The notes beneath the pieces were generated by a model. The model was given only the letters and a program-made list of their open reading frames with translations. It was not told the DNA's origin and did not search any database. A stretch of 64,000 bases of DNA, from NCBI GenBank assembly GCA_050633545.1, contig JBOEGS010000006.1:1-64000 (forward strand). Reading direction: 5' to 3'. The stretch comes from Litorivita sp050633545 (GTDB taxonomy: Bacteria > Pseudomonadota > Alphaproteobacteria > Rhodobacterales > Rhodobacteraceae). Position 1 is the stretch's first letter, and every line of letters starts with the position of its first letter. Shown here one piece after another: positions 32,225 to 40,985 of this stretch. Position numbers and translations under genes: made by a program.

Positions 32225-32267
32225 GTCTGGCCCGACGTCTGGCCCGACATCTGGCCCCCACATCTGG
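32225..32267 (+). repeat. 12-bp tandem repeats before murB
   Basis: Units close to GTCTGGCCCGAC lie at 32225-32236, 32237-32248 and 32249-32260, with a partial fourth (ATCTGG) at 32262-32267. They occupy the short gap between DUF2484 copy 2 and murB. Period 12 and decay toward the end suggest slippage; no regulator is known. Confidence 0.65.
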
Positions 32268-32328
32268 TTTGCCCTGCGGCCTCGCTTCGCGTATATCGCG
32301 GGGGACACAGTATATATGGGGTTGCTTG

Positions 32329-33270
32329 ATGATATCGCAAGTTGATGTGCCACAGGTGCGCGGTAGCGTGACATTCGGGCGTGCGCTGTCCGAATTGACG
32401 TGGCTGCGCGTGGGCGGGCCTGCGGATGTCTTGTTTCAACCTGCGGATCTGGCGGATTTGCAAGATTTCCTGCGCGGGCTTGCGCCAAACATTGCGGTGT
32501 TTCCTATGGGCGTCGGGTCAAACCTGATCGTGCGCGACGGCGGGTTGCGCGCGGCGGTGATCCGGTTGGGGCGCGGTTTCAACAGCATCGAGATTGATGG
32601 CACCCGCGTGACGGCAGGGGCGGCGGCGCTGGATGCGCATGTGGCGCGCAAGGCGGCAGCGGCGGGGGTCGATTTGACGTTTTTACGCACCATTCCGGGC
32701 GCGATTGGCGGCGCGGTGCGGATGAACGCGGGCTGTTACGGCTCCTATGTGGCCGATCATTTGATCGAAGCGCGCGCGGTGCGCCGCGATGGCGCGCTCG
32801 AGGTGCTCACGCCCGATGATCTCAAATTCGCTTACCGGCAAAGTAGCCTGCCCGAGGGCTGGGTGTTGACCGAGGCGGTGTTCGAGGGCGCGGAAGGCGA
32901 TCCCGATGCGCTCGAGGCACGCATGAGCGATCAGTTGGCCAAACGCGATGCCAGCCAGCCGACCAAAGAGCGCAGCGCCGGCAGCACCTTTCGCAATCCT
33001 GCGGGGTTTTCCTCGACCGGCAAGGCCGATGACGTGCATGATCTGAAGGCGTGGAAGGTGATCGACGATGCGGGGATGCGCGGCGCAAGGATCGGCGGTG
33101 CGCAGATGAGCGAGATGCATTCCAATTTCATGATCAACACGGGCGGCGCCACGGCGGCGGACCTTGAGAACCTCGGGGAATTGGTGCGAAAAAAGGTTTA
33201 CGAAAATAGCGCAATAACGCTAGAGTGGGAAATTATGCGGGTGGGCGACCCCTCGCGTGAGCAAGCATAA
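32329..33270 (+). CDS. murB: UDP-N-acetylenolpyruvoylglucosamine reductase MurB
   Basis: A 313-residue FAD enzyme reducing UDP-GlcNAc-enolpyruvate to UDP-MurNAc with NADPH. TWLRVGGPADVLFQP and FPMGVGSNLIVRDGGLRAAVIRL form the FAD site; GIPGAIGGAVRMNAG-type sequence appears as TIPGAIGGAVRMNAGCYG. RSAGSTFRNP contains the catalytic serine region, and QMSEMHSNFMINTGGATAADL is near the end. It is a type I-like MurB. The ATG at 32329 was chosen at the start of similarity; the upstream extension would include the 12-bp repeat zone. Confidence 0.95.
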   Translation: MISQVDVPQVRGSVTFGRALSELTWLRVGGPADVLFQPADLADLQDFLRGLAPNIAVFPMGVGSNLIVRDGGLRAAVIRLGRGFNSIEIDGTRVTAGAAALDAHVARKAAAAGVDLTFLRTIPGAIGGAVRMNAGCYGSYVADHLIEARAVRRDGALEVLTPDDLKFAYRQSSLPEGWVLTEAVFEGAEGDPDALEARMSDQLAKRDASQPTKERSAGSTFRNPAGFSSTGKADDVHDLKAWKVIDDAGMRGARIGGAQMSEMHSNFMINTGGATAADLENLGELVRKKVYENSAITLEWEIMRVGDPSREQA

Positions 33271-33347
33271 ATACAGGCAGTTTCGCCCGCAAAAGGGCGA
33301 CGATAAAAACACGGGCCGCAAAGGTCCGGATGATTAAGGCATAACCG

Positions 33348-34268
33348 GTGGTGGGTTCGAGCAAAACAGCCTCCAAAGTTGCAGTGTTGTTGGGTGGTCC
33401 TTCGTCTGAACGCGAAGTGTCGCTGGCGACTGGGCGCGCATGCGCGGCGGCTTTGCGTGAGGCGGGATATGAGGTGGTCGAGGTCGATGCGGGCCGCGAT
33501 CTTGCGGCGCGTCTGACGGAGATTGCGCCTGATGTGGTGTTCAACGGCCTGCACGGCCCCTACGGCGAGGACGGCACGGTGCAGGGTTTGCTCGAATGGA
33601 TGGGGCTGCCCTATACCCATTCGGGGGTTTTGGCCTCGGCCCTCGCGATGGACAAACAGCGCAGCAAAGAGATTTTCAAAGCCGCAGGCCTGCCGGTAAT
33701 GCAAAGCATTCTGGCGCCCAAAGCCGATGTGATGGCCGCCCATGTCATGGCGCCGCCCTATGTGGTCAAACCCAATAACGAAGGCTCCTCTGTGGGGGTC
33801 TATCTGGTCCATGAGGCGGCCAATGGGCCGCCGCCGCTGTCCGCCGATATGCCCGATGTGGTGATGGTGGAAACCTTCGCGCCCGGGCGCGAGTTAACCA
33901 CCACGGTGATGGGGGATCGGGCGCTGACGGTGACCGATATCTTGACCGATGGCTGGTATGACTATGATGCCAAATACAAAGAGGGCGGCAGCCGCCATGT
34001 GGTGCCCGCCGATATCCCGCAGGAGATTTTCGACGCCTGTCTTGATATGGCCCAACGCGCCCATGATGCGCTTGGCTGCCGCGGCGTGAGCCGGACGGAT
34101 TTTCGCTGGGACGAGGCGCGCGGGATGGACGGGTTGATCATTTTGGAGGTCAACACACAGCCGGGCATGACCGGCACATCGCTCAGCCCCGAGCAGGGGC
34201 AGGCCGTGGGCATCAGCTTTCCCGAGCTTTGCGCTTGGATGGTCGAGGACGCCTCATGCCAAAGATAG
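33348..34268 (+). CDS. ddl: D-alanine:D-alanine ligase
   Basis: A 306-residue ATP-grasp enzyme (DdlB type) that makes the D-Ala-D-Ala dipeptide used by MurF. KVAVLLGGPSSEREVSLATG binds the first D-Ala; VFNGLHGPYGEDGTVQGLLEWMGLPYTHSGVLASALAMDK is diagnostic. VVKPNNEGSSVGVYLV is the ATP-binding grasp loop, and ILEVNTQPGMTGTSLSPEQ holds the metal-binding Glu/Asn. Translation begins at GTG (GTGGTGGGTTCG). It overlaps ftsQ by 13 bases, suggesting coupling. Confidence 0.96.
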   Translation: MVGSSKTASKVAVLLGGPSSEREVSLATGRACAAALREAGYEVVEVDAGRDLAARLTEIAPDVVFNGLHGPYGEDGTVQGLLEWMGLPYTHSGVLASALAMDKQRSKEIFKAAGLPVMQSILAPKADVMAAHVMAPPYVVKPNNEGSSVGVYLVHEAANGPPPLSADMPDVVMVETFAPGRELTTTVMGDRALTVTDILTDGWYDYDAKYKEGGSRHVVPADIPQEIFDACLDMAQRAHDALGCRGVSRTDFRWDEARGMDGLIILEVNTQPGMTGTSLSPEQGQAVGISFPELCAWMVEDASCQR

Positions 34269-35212
34269 AGATTCACCGCCCCGCGCGCGCGCAGGTCGCG
34301 CGCCAGCAGAGTGCCGAGGGCGAGGCCCCCATGGCCCCCGCCGCGCCGCGCAAACGGCGCGCCAAATCCGATCCGGCGCCCTCGCGCTGGTCCTACCGGA
34401 TGCAGCGGATGATGCTGACGCCGATCTATCGCAAAGCGGTCAAAATCGGCGTGCCTGTCTTGTTGGTCGTGCTGGCGACGGGGGGCTATTTTGCCTCGCA
34501 AGAGCGGCGCGACGAGGTGGCGGCGGTATTTTCCGACATGCGCAACCGCTTCGAGACGCGGCCCGAGTTTATGCTCGGCATGATGGCAATCGATGGCGCG
34601 AGCGAGAGCGTCGCCGAAGATATCCGCGAGATCGTGCCGATTGATTTCCCGATCTCCTCGTTTGATCTCGATCTAGTTGAAATCCAAAAAACGGTCACCG
34701 GATTGGCCGCCGTGGCCGAGGCCGCCGTGCGCATCCGTCCGGGCGGTGTGCTACAGGTCGATGTGCGCGAGCGCGAGCCGGTGGTGTTGTGGCGCAGCTA
34801 CGAAGGGCTGGCCTTGCTTGATATCAATGGCGTGGCGGTCGGCGCGCTCGACCATCGCGGCGCGCGTCCCGATCTGCCGATGATTGCAGGCGACGGGGCC
34901 GAAGCGCATGTGGCCGAGGCGCTCGGCCTGATCCGCGCGGCGGGGCCTTTGGGCACGCGGCTGCGCGGTCTGGTGCGTATGGGCGAGCGGCGCTGGGATG
35001 TGGTGCTTGAGGGCGGCACGCGGATTTTGTTGCCCGAAACCGGCGCGGTGCAGGCGCTGGAACGGGTCTTGGCGCTTGACAGTGCGCAAGAGATGCTCCG
35101 CCGCGATCTGGCGGCGGTGGATATGCGCCTTGCGCAGCGCCCGACGCTGCGCATGAACGCGGGTGCGATTGAGGAATGGTGGCGCATTCAAGAGATTACG
35201 GCCAAGAAATAG
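34256..35212 (+). CDS. ftsQ: Cell division protein FtsQ
   Basis: A 318-residue bitopic protein that bridges FtsL/FtsB to the rest of the divisome. A long basic cytosolic arm (1-60, RPARAQVARQQ, RKRRAKSDPAPSR) precedes one membrane helix (about 65-82, IGVPVLLVVLATGGYF). A POTRA-like domain follows and includes the equivalent of the FtsQ core with VAEAAVRIRPGGVLQVDVREREPVVLW. ALLDINGV-type sequence appears as LALLDINGVAVGALDHR. Its ATG lies inside the end of ddl. FtsQ is divergent in sequence; topology and place before ftsA confirm it. Confidence 0.93.
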   Translation: MPKIEIHRPARAQVARQQSAEGEAPMAPAAPRKRRAKSDPAPSRWSYRMQRMMLTPIYRKAVKIGVPVLLVVLATGGYFASQERRDEVAAVFSDMRNRFETRPEFMLGMMAIDGASESVAEDIREIVPIDFPISSFDLDLVEIQKTVTGLAAVAEAAVRIRPGGVLQVDVREREPVVLWRSYEGLALLDINGVAVGALDHRGARPDLPMIAGDGAEAHVAEALGLIRAAGPLGTRLRGLVRMGERRWDVVLEGGTRILLPETGAVQALERVLALDSAQEMLRRDLAAVDMRLAQRPTLRMNAGAIEEWWRIQEITAKK

Positions 35213-35233
35213 GACGCAGGAAAGTCAAAGCAG

Positions 35234-36580
35234 ATGATCGAGCTATATGAAACCCAGCGGGCGATGCGCAAAATGCGCAAGGCGGCGATTGAACGCGGCG
35301 TTGTTGCGGTGCTTGATGTCGGCAGTTCGAAAATCGCCTGTCTGGTGCTGCGCTTTGACGGCACCGAGGGCGGCGTCGAAAGCGATGGCATCGGCTCCAT
35401 GGCGGGGCAGGCGGGGTTTCGCGTCATCGGCGCGGCGACGACCCGTTCGCGCGGTGTGCGCTTTGGCGAGATCGAAGCCATGGGCGAGACCGAACGTGCG
35501 ATCCGCACCGCGCTTCAGGCGGCGCAAAAGATGGCCAATATCCGCGTCGATCATGTGCTGGCGTGTTTTTCGGGCGCCGAGCCGCGCAGCTATGGTCTGG
35601 CGGGCAGCGTCGAGCTTGAGGGTCATGTGGTGACCGAACAGGATGTCAGCCGCGTTTTGTCGGCCTGCGACGTGCCCGACTACAGCGGCGGTCACAACGG
35701 TGCGCGCGAGGTGCTGCATGCGCAGCCGGTGAATTTCGCGCTTGACCATCGCTCCGGCCTTGCCGATCCGCGCGGGCAGATGGGGCAGGTCCTGTCGACC
35801 GATATGCATATGCTCACCATCGACGCCGCCGCGATCCAGAATTTGGCCCATTGCGTCAAACGCTGCGATCTCGAACTCGCGGGGGTGGCGTCTTCGGCCT
35901 ATGTGTCGGGCGTCGCGGCCTTGGTCGAGGACGAGCAGGAGCTTGGCTCGGCCTGTATCGATCTGGGCGGCGGGGCGACCGGCGTGTCGATCTTCATGAA
36001 GAAGCACATGATCTATGGCGATGCGGTGCGCATGGGCGGCGATCACATCACATCGGATATTTCGATGGGGTTGCAGGTGCCGATGGCCGTGGCCGAGCGG
36101 ATCAAGACATTCTACGGCGGCGTCGTGGCCACGGGCATTGATGACCGCGACGAGATCGAGATCGGCGGCGATACCGGCGATTGGCATCACGACCGGCGCA
36201 CCGTGACGCGGGCGGAATTGATCGGCATCATGCGCCCGCGCGTCGAAGAAATATTGGAAGAGGTGCGCGCGCGTCTGGATGCGGCGGGCTTCGAGCATCT
36301 GCCAAGCCAGCAAATCGTGTTGACCGGCGGCGGTAGCCAAATTCCCGGGCTGGATGGATTGGCGAGCAAAATATTGGGCCAGCAGGTGCGCCTTGGCCGG
36401 CCATTACGGGTGCATGGATTGCCGCAGGCCGCGACCGGCCCGGCCTTTGCCAGCGTCGTCGGCATGTGTCTTTTTGCCGCCCATCCCCAAGACGAATGGT
36501 GGGATTTCGATTTGCCAGTGGACCGCTATCCGGCCCGCTCGCTCAAGCGCGCGGTGAAGTGGTTCCGCGACAATTGGTGA
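35234..36580 (+). CDS. ftsA: Cell division protein FtsA
   Basis: A 448-residue actin-like ATPase that tethers FtsZ filaments to the membrane. VAVLDVGSSKIACLVLR is the phosphate-1 loop; CIDLGGGATGVSIFMKKHMIYGDAVRMGGDHITSDIS is phosphate-2 with its flanking region; and VLTGGGSQIPGLDGLASKILG is the adenosine motif. SHTS-type division subdomain 1C is present. The C-terminal amphipathic helix RSLKRAVKWFRDNW is the membrane-targeting sequence. It follows ftsQ by 21 bp and is separated from ftsZ by a 457-bp gap with DnaA boxes. Confidence 0.96.
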   Translation: MIELYETQRAMRKMRKAAIERGVVAVLDVGSSKIACLVLRFDGTEGGVESDGIGSMAGQAGFRVIGAATTRSRGVRFGEIEAMGETERAIRTALQAAQKMANIRVDHVLACFSGAEPRSYGLAGSVELEGHVVTEQDVSRVLSACDVPDYSGGHNGAREVLHAQPVNFALDHRSGLADPRGQMGQVLSTDMHMLTIDAAAIQNLAHCVKRCDLELAGVASSAYVSGVAALVEDEQELGSACIDLGGGATGVSIFMKKHMIYGDAVRMGGDHITSDISMGLQVPMAVAERIKTFYGGVVATGIDDRDEIEIGGDTGDWHHDRRTVTRAELIGIMRPRVEEILEEVRARLDAAGFEHLPSQQIVLTGGGSQIPGLDGLASKILGQQVRLGRPLRVHGLPQAATGPAFASVVGMCLFAAHPQDEWWDFDLPVDRYPARSLKRAVKWFRDNW

Positions 36581-37037
36581 GCGGCGCGCGGAGCGCTACT
36601 ATATAGAGTGGGCCAAAACCGGCCTGCGCGATGCAGATTTCCGCGAGGTGAGGCAAAGAATCACCTGACGCCCTATCCGCAATATGTTAATCTCTTCTCA
36701 AGGTCCAAAGAGGCCGAGAGCGCCCGAAGACGGGCCAAGGTGGACCGAGCAGTCTTCCGCAACATGAAATTTGCGCCCGAAAGGTGCCGCACGGTTATCC
36801 GTCATGTGGATAACTTGGCCTTGAAACCCCGTAATCTATGGGTTTTCCACAGGTCATGCGCAATATCTCGCTTAAAATCGCACATGATGGTGCGGTTACC
36901 AGTGGTTTGCGCCATATTTTGTGTCGAGATTGCGTTTTTTGAGTGACGACTCTCTGAACAGACGGTAACAATGGCCGTGATTAGGTAAATTAAAGAATGC
37001 CCCGCTGACGCGGGCAAACCATCAGGTGGACAGATCG
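36581..37037 (+). other. Intergenic region between ftsA and ftsZ
   Basis: A 457-bp non-coding region implying that ftsZ has its own promoter. It is AT-richer than its flanks, contains the DnaA-box cluster at 36794-36851 and, near ftsZ, the AT-rich GGTAAATTAAAG. A plus-strand frame from 36608 to 36946 has no family character and runs across the DnaA boxes, so it is rejected. No terminator is obvious after ftsA. Confidence 0.65.
36794..36851. promoter_or_regulatory. DnaA-box cluster upstream of ftsZ
   Basis: A perfect DnaA box, TTATCCACA, is on the minus strand at 36805-36813. It is part of the inverted repeat GTTATCC-N7-GGATAAC (36794-36814), whose left arm gives the weaker TTATCCGTC. A second near-consensus box TTTTCCACA lies at 36843-36851. 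In Caulobacter DnaA activates ftsZ, so DnaA control of division here is plausible. Confidence 0.55.
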
Positions 37038-38732
37038 ATGACATTGAACCTTATGATGCCCGAACAAGAAGAGCTGAAGCCCCGCATTACGGTATTTGGC
37101 GTTGGGGGTGCTGGCGGCAACGCCGTGAACAACATGATTGAAAAGAACCTCGAAGGGGTCGATTTCGTCGTGGCGAACACGGATGCGCAAGCGCTGCAAC
37201 AAAGCCGCTCTGACAGCCGCGTGCAATTGGGCATCAAGGTTACCGAAGGTTTGGGGGCAGGGGCTCGCGCATCGGTTGGCGCCGCCGCCGCCGAAGAAAG
37301 CATCGAGCAGATCGTTGACCACCTCGCGGGCGCGCATATGTGCTTTATCACCGCAGGCATGGGCGGCGGCACAGGCACCGGTGCGGCTCCGATCATCGCA
37401 CAGGCCGCGCGCGAGCTTGGCGTTCTGACCGTTGGTGTTGTGACCAAGCCGTTCCAGTTCGAAGGCAACAAGCGGATGAAGCAGGCCGATGAGGGCATCG
37501 AAGCGCTGCAAAAGGTCGTCGATACGCTGATCATCATTCCGAACCAGAACCTGTTCCGTCTGGCAAATGAAAAAACCACATTCACCGAAGCCTTTTCGAT
37601 GGCCGATGACGTGCTGTATCAAGGCGTCAAAGGTGTCACCGATTTGATGGTCCGTCCGGGCCTTATCAACCTCGATTTCGCCGATGTGCGCGCCGTGATG
37701 GACGAAATGGGCAAAGCGATGATGGGCACCGGCGAGGCAACTGGCGAAGATCGCGCCGTGCAAGCCGCCGAAAAAGCCATCGCCAACCCGCTGCTGGACG
37801 AGATTTCCCTGCGCGGTGCCAAGGGCGTTCTTATCAACATCACCGGTGGCCACGACCTTACCTTGTTCGAACTGGACGAAGCGGCCAACCGGATCCGCGA
37901 AGAAGTCGATCAGGATGCGAATATCATCGTCGGCTCGACCCTCGACACCGCCATGGAAGGCGCGATGCGCGTTTCCGTTGTGGCCACGGGGATCGATGCG
38001 GTGGATGTGAACACCGACCTGCCGCTGCCGCGCCGTAAACTGGCCGAGCCGCTCAAGCAGCAAACCGCCGAAGAAGCACCTGCCGCTGCCGCTGCCGCAC
38101 CGGCAGAGCAGCACGCTCCCGTCGCTGCGCAAACCGAGCCGACGCTTTTTGCCGATCTGGATGCGCAATCGGCCGCAGCCGAGGATCAGATGGAAGATAT
38201 CTTCGAAGCCGAGCAGCAGCCCGCTGCGCGCCGCGTCGAAGATGATGTTCCGCCCCCCGCCTATCAGCCCCGCGCGCCGCAAGCGCCCGAGCAACACGCC
38301 AGCATCGAAGCCGAGGCAGAAGCCTTTGTTGCGCCGCGCGCTCCGGCCCCTGGCACACCGACACCCGAGGCTCTGGCCCGTTTGCAAGCCGCCGTGCACA
38401 ACCGCGCACAGCCCCAGCAACCGGTTCAGCGCCCCGCAACCGCCGCGCCGCAACAGCCCGTGCGTCAGGCCACACAGTCCGACAGCGAGCGCCCGCGTTT
38501 CGGGATCAACTCCTTGATCAACCGCATGACCGGTCACGGCGAAGGTGAAGCGGCGCAATCGCGTCCGCAAGCCCAACCCGCCGCGCCGCAGCCGGTGCAG
38601 CAGGCCCGCCCGCAAGCGCCAGCGCAATCCTATGCGCCCGCCGCGCACGCCCAGCCGCAGCAAACACCGCAGGCCGAAGCGGACCAGGACCGCATCGAAA
38701 TCCCCGCGTTCCTGCGCCGTCAGGCAAATTGA
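37038..38732 (+). CDS. ftsZ: Cell division GTPase FtsZ
   Basis: A 564-residue tubulin-like GTPase that forms the Z-ring. PRITVFGVGGAGGNAVNNMI binds nucleotide; the tubulin signature GGGTGTG lies near 110-116 in AGMGGGTGTGAAPI; and the T7 region NLDFADVRAVM completes the catalytic site. The polymerising domain ends near 320. A very long, Ala/Pro/Gln/Glu-rich disordered linker follows (about 330-540), then IEIPAFLRRQAN, the conserved tail that binds FtsA. E. coli FtsZ has 383 residues, so the linker accounts for most of the extra length. The start ATGACATTGAACC follows AGGTGG; a GTG at 37026 is less likely. A terminator follows. Confidence 0.98.
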   Translation: MTLNLMMPEQEELKPRITVFGVGGAGGNAVNNMIEKNLEGVDFVVANTDAQALQQSRSDSRVQLGIKVTEGLGAGARASVGAAAAEESIEQIVDHLAGAHMCFITAGMGGGTGTGAAPIIAQAARELGVLTVGVVTKPFQFEGNKRMKQADEGIEALQKVVDTLIIIPNQNLFRLANEKTTFTEAFSMADDVLYQGVKGVTDLMVRPGLINLDFADVRAVMDEMGKAMMGTGEATGEDRAVQAAEKAIANPLLDEISLRGAKGVLINITGGHDLTLFELDEAANRIREEVDQDANIIVGSTLDTAMEGAMRVSVVATGIDAVDVNTDLPLPRRKLAEPLKQQTAEEAPAAAAAAPAEQHAPVAAQTEPTLFADLDAQSAAAEDQMEDIFEAEQQPAARRVEDDVPPPAYQPRAPQAPEQHASIEAEAEAFVAPRAPAPGTPTPEALARLQAAVHNRAQPQQPVQRPATAAPQQPVRQATQSDSERPRFGINSLINRMTGHGEGEAAQSRPQAQPAAPQPVQQARPQAPAQSYAPAAHAQPQQTPQAEADQDRIEIPAFLRRQAN

Positions 38733-38787
38733 TCTGGCGGAAATCCGCCCGCGTCAAAACTGCTGACGCTGCGTTGCAAAATCTCGG

Positions 38788-38815
38788 AAAAGACCGCCAT
38801 TCGGCGGTCTTTTTT
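38788..38815 (+). terminator. Intrinsic terminator after ftsZ
   Basis: A perfect 11-bp stem (38788-38798 with 38803-38813) with a 4-nt loop ATTC is followed by T residues. It ends the dcw transcript; lpxC at 39001 should start anew. Confidence 0.93.
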
Positions 38816-39000
38816 GTTGTTTTATAGTGGCTTGGGGGATTGGCGTTGGCGGTGCGTCATGCGCGACGCCGCATTGCAGCGTGAATGTTTCATTCCGTTA
38901 CAAAGAGTGAATTGAGGCTCTCATAAGGCGCGCCTATTTTACCGCCAAGCGGCAAAAGGGCAGACCATAGCCCCCGCATCCCTACCATGAGGTCCACCAC

Positions 39001-39927
39001 GTGCAGCGCACATTGAAATCTGCGGTTAGCTTCTCCGGCGTTGGTTTGCATTCGGGCAAACCGGTGACGATGAAGGTCTGCCCTGCGCCAGTCGGGCGCG
39101 GGATCTGGTTTCGCCGCACGGATATTCCGCTGCGCAATAGCCTGATCCCCGCGCGTTGGGATGCGGTCCATCAATCGCCCCTGTGCACCAAGATCGAAAA
39201 TGCTTCGGGTGAGAGCCTGTCGACCATCGAGCATATCATGGCCGCGCTGGCAGGCTGCGGCGTGAGCAATGCGCTGGTCGAGGTCAGCGGGCCGGAAGTG
39301 CCGATCCTTGACGGCAGCGCCGCTGCCTTTGTGCGCGAGATTATGGCCCATGGTCTCAAAGAGCAAAACGCGCCTCTCAAGGCGCTCAAGATTCTCAAAC
39401 CTGTGGAGTTTCGCGCGGGCGAGGCTTGGGCACGGCTCGAGCCTGCCGATGCGCTGTCGATCGAATTTCACATCGATTTTGCCGATGCCGCCATCGGGGT
39501 GCAGCATAAGGCGCTGAATATGTCGAACGGATCCTTTGTGCGCGAACTGTGCGACAGCCGCACCTTTTGCCGCAAATCGGATGTGGATGCGATGCATGAC
39601 CAAGGTCTGGCGCTTGGCGGGACCTATGAGAATGCGGTCGTCGTTGACGGGGCCAAGGTCCTGAGCCCTGGCGGTTTGCGCCATTCGGATGAGGCCGTGC
39701 GTCACAAGATGCTCGATGCTTTGGGCGATCTGATGCTGGCTGGCGCACCGATCTTGGGGCGCTATACGGGCCACCGTGCGGGCCATGCGATCACCAACAG
39801 CCTGCTGCGCGCCGTTTTTGCGGATGCACAGGCCTATGAATGGGTCACCTGTGATGACCAAACCGCGGCGAAATTGCCCGGCGCGGGGCTGCATTGGGAC
39901 GAAATCCCCGCCGCCTTTGTCGCATGA
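39001..39927 (+). CDS. lpxC: UDP-3-O-acyl-GlcNAc deacetylase LpxC
   Basis: A 308-residue zinc enzyme, the committed step of lipid A synthesis. QRTLKSAVSFSGVGLHSGKPV is the N-terminal signature; STIEHIMAALAGCGVSNALVEVSGPEVPILDGSAAAFV contains the first zinc histidine (EHIMAAL) and the substrate pocket. SRTFCRKSDVDAM and RHSDEAVRHKMLDALGDLMLAG hold the other zinc ligands (His and Asp), and GHRAGHAITNSLLRAV the catalytic histidine. Translation starts at GTG. It often follows ftsZ in Gram-negatives, as here, with bamD next. Confidence 0.97.
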   Translation: MQRTLKSAVSFSGVGLHSGKPVTMKVCPAPVGRGIWFRRTDIPLRNSLIPARWDAVHQSPLCTKIENASGESLSTIEHIMAALAGCGVSNALVEVSGPEVPILDGSAAAFVREIMAHGLKEQNAPLKALKILKPVEFRAGEAWARLEPADALSIEFHIDFADAAIGVQHKALNMSNGSFVRELCDSRTFCRKSDVDAMHDQGLALGGTYENAVVVDGAKVLSPGGLRHSDEAVRHKMLDALGDLMLAGAPILGRYTGHRAGHAITNSLLRAVFADAQAYEWVTCDDQTAAKLPGAGLHWDEIPAAFVA

Positions 39928-40100
39928 AGGTCGCGCTTTGCGACAAACATGCGCAAAGTCGTTTTGCAGCGGAATTTTTCGTGCTAGGACCGGATGGAAA
40001 AGCAGGGTAAACCCTGCTCAGAGTGCCGAATTCAAATGGCGCTGATGGCTAAGCACAGGGCCTTAATCGAGGCCAAGGCAGGACAAGGGTGAGAGCAAGG

Positions 40101-40949
40101 ATGACAGGCGGCAGAACCCGAGCATATTCTCTGGGCGCAGTTCTTTGCGTCGCGCTGCTTGCCGGTTGCGGCGATAATCGCGCCGTGAACAATGGCGAAG
40201 TTCCGCTTGAGGCCTATTCCGCCGAACAGATTTACGGCCGAGGCGAATTCGAACTTGGCCGCCGTCGCCCTGATGACGCCGCCGAATATTTCGGCGAGGT
40301 CGAGCGGCTCTACCCCTATTCGGAATGGGCCAAACGCGCCTTGATCATGCAGGCCTTTTCCTATCACAAGGCGCAAGATTACCCCAACAGCCGCTCTGCC
40401 GCGCAGCGGTTCATCGATTTCTATCCGACCGATGAAGACGCCGCCTATGCGCAATATCTCTTAGCGCTCAGCTATTACGACCAGATCGACGAAGTGGGCC
40501 GCGACCAAGGGTTGACCTTCCAAGCCTTGCAAGCGCTGCGCGTGGTGATCGAGAATTACCCCGACAGCGAATATGGCCGCGCGGCGGTGCTCAAATTCGA
40601 TCTGGCCTTTGACCACCTTGCCGCGAAAGAGATGGAAATCGGGCGCTATTATCTCAAGGGCGAGCATTACGCCGCCGCCATCAACCGGTTCCGCGTTGTG
40701 GTCGAGGATTTCCAGACCACGACCCATACCGCAGAGGCGTTGCACCGTTTGGTCGAATCCTATCTGTCTTTGGGCCTGACCAATGAGGCGCAAACCGCAG
40801 GGGCGATTTTGGGCCATAACTTCCGCTCGACCGAATGGTATGAAGACAGCTACAAATTGCTGACCGGCCGCGGGCTGGAGCTTGAGGCGGCTGGCGACAG
40901 CTGGCTGCGCCAAGTGTATCGCCAGATGATCAAAGGCCGCTGGCTCTGA
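40101..40949 (+). CDS. bamD: Outer-membrane assembly lipoprotein BamD
   Basis: A 282-residue lipoprotein of the BAM complex that inserts beta-barrel proteins in the outer membrane. The signal ends in ALLAGC, so Cys23 is lipidated. The body is made of tetratricopeptide repeats: YGRGEFELGRRRPDDAAEYFGEVERLYPYSEWAKRALIMQAF, SRSAAQRFIDFYPTDEDAAYAQYLLALSYYDQID, and ALRVVIENYPDSEYG, the familiar BamD/YfiO patterns. A GTG 12 bp upstream is an alternative start. It lies between lpxC and recN, its usual alphaproteobacterial place. Confidence 0.95.
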   Translation: MTGGRTRAYSLGAVLCVALLAGCGDNRAVNNGEVPLEAYSAEQIYGRGEFELGRRRPDDAAEYFGEVERLYPYSEWAKRALIMQAFSYHKAQDYPNSRSAAQRFIDFYPTDEDAAYAQYLLALSYYDQIDEVGRDQGLTFQALQALRVVIENYPDSEYGRAAVLKFDLAFDHLAAKEMEIGRYYLKGEHYAAAINRFRVVVEDFQTTTHTAEALHRLVESYLSLGLTNEAQTAGAILGHNFRSTEWYEDSYKLLTGRGLELEAAGDSWLRQVYRQMIKGRWL

Positions 40950-40985
40950 CCGTTTCATCGGTCATGGCTGTGGGGGCAGCGAGCC

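Noticed and set aside
36608..36946. A 112-residue gene between ftsA and ftsZ
   Set aside because: It crosses the DnaA boxes, has no ribosome site and its composition differs from the neighbouring genes.
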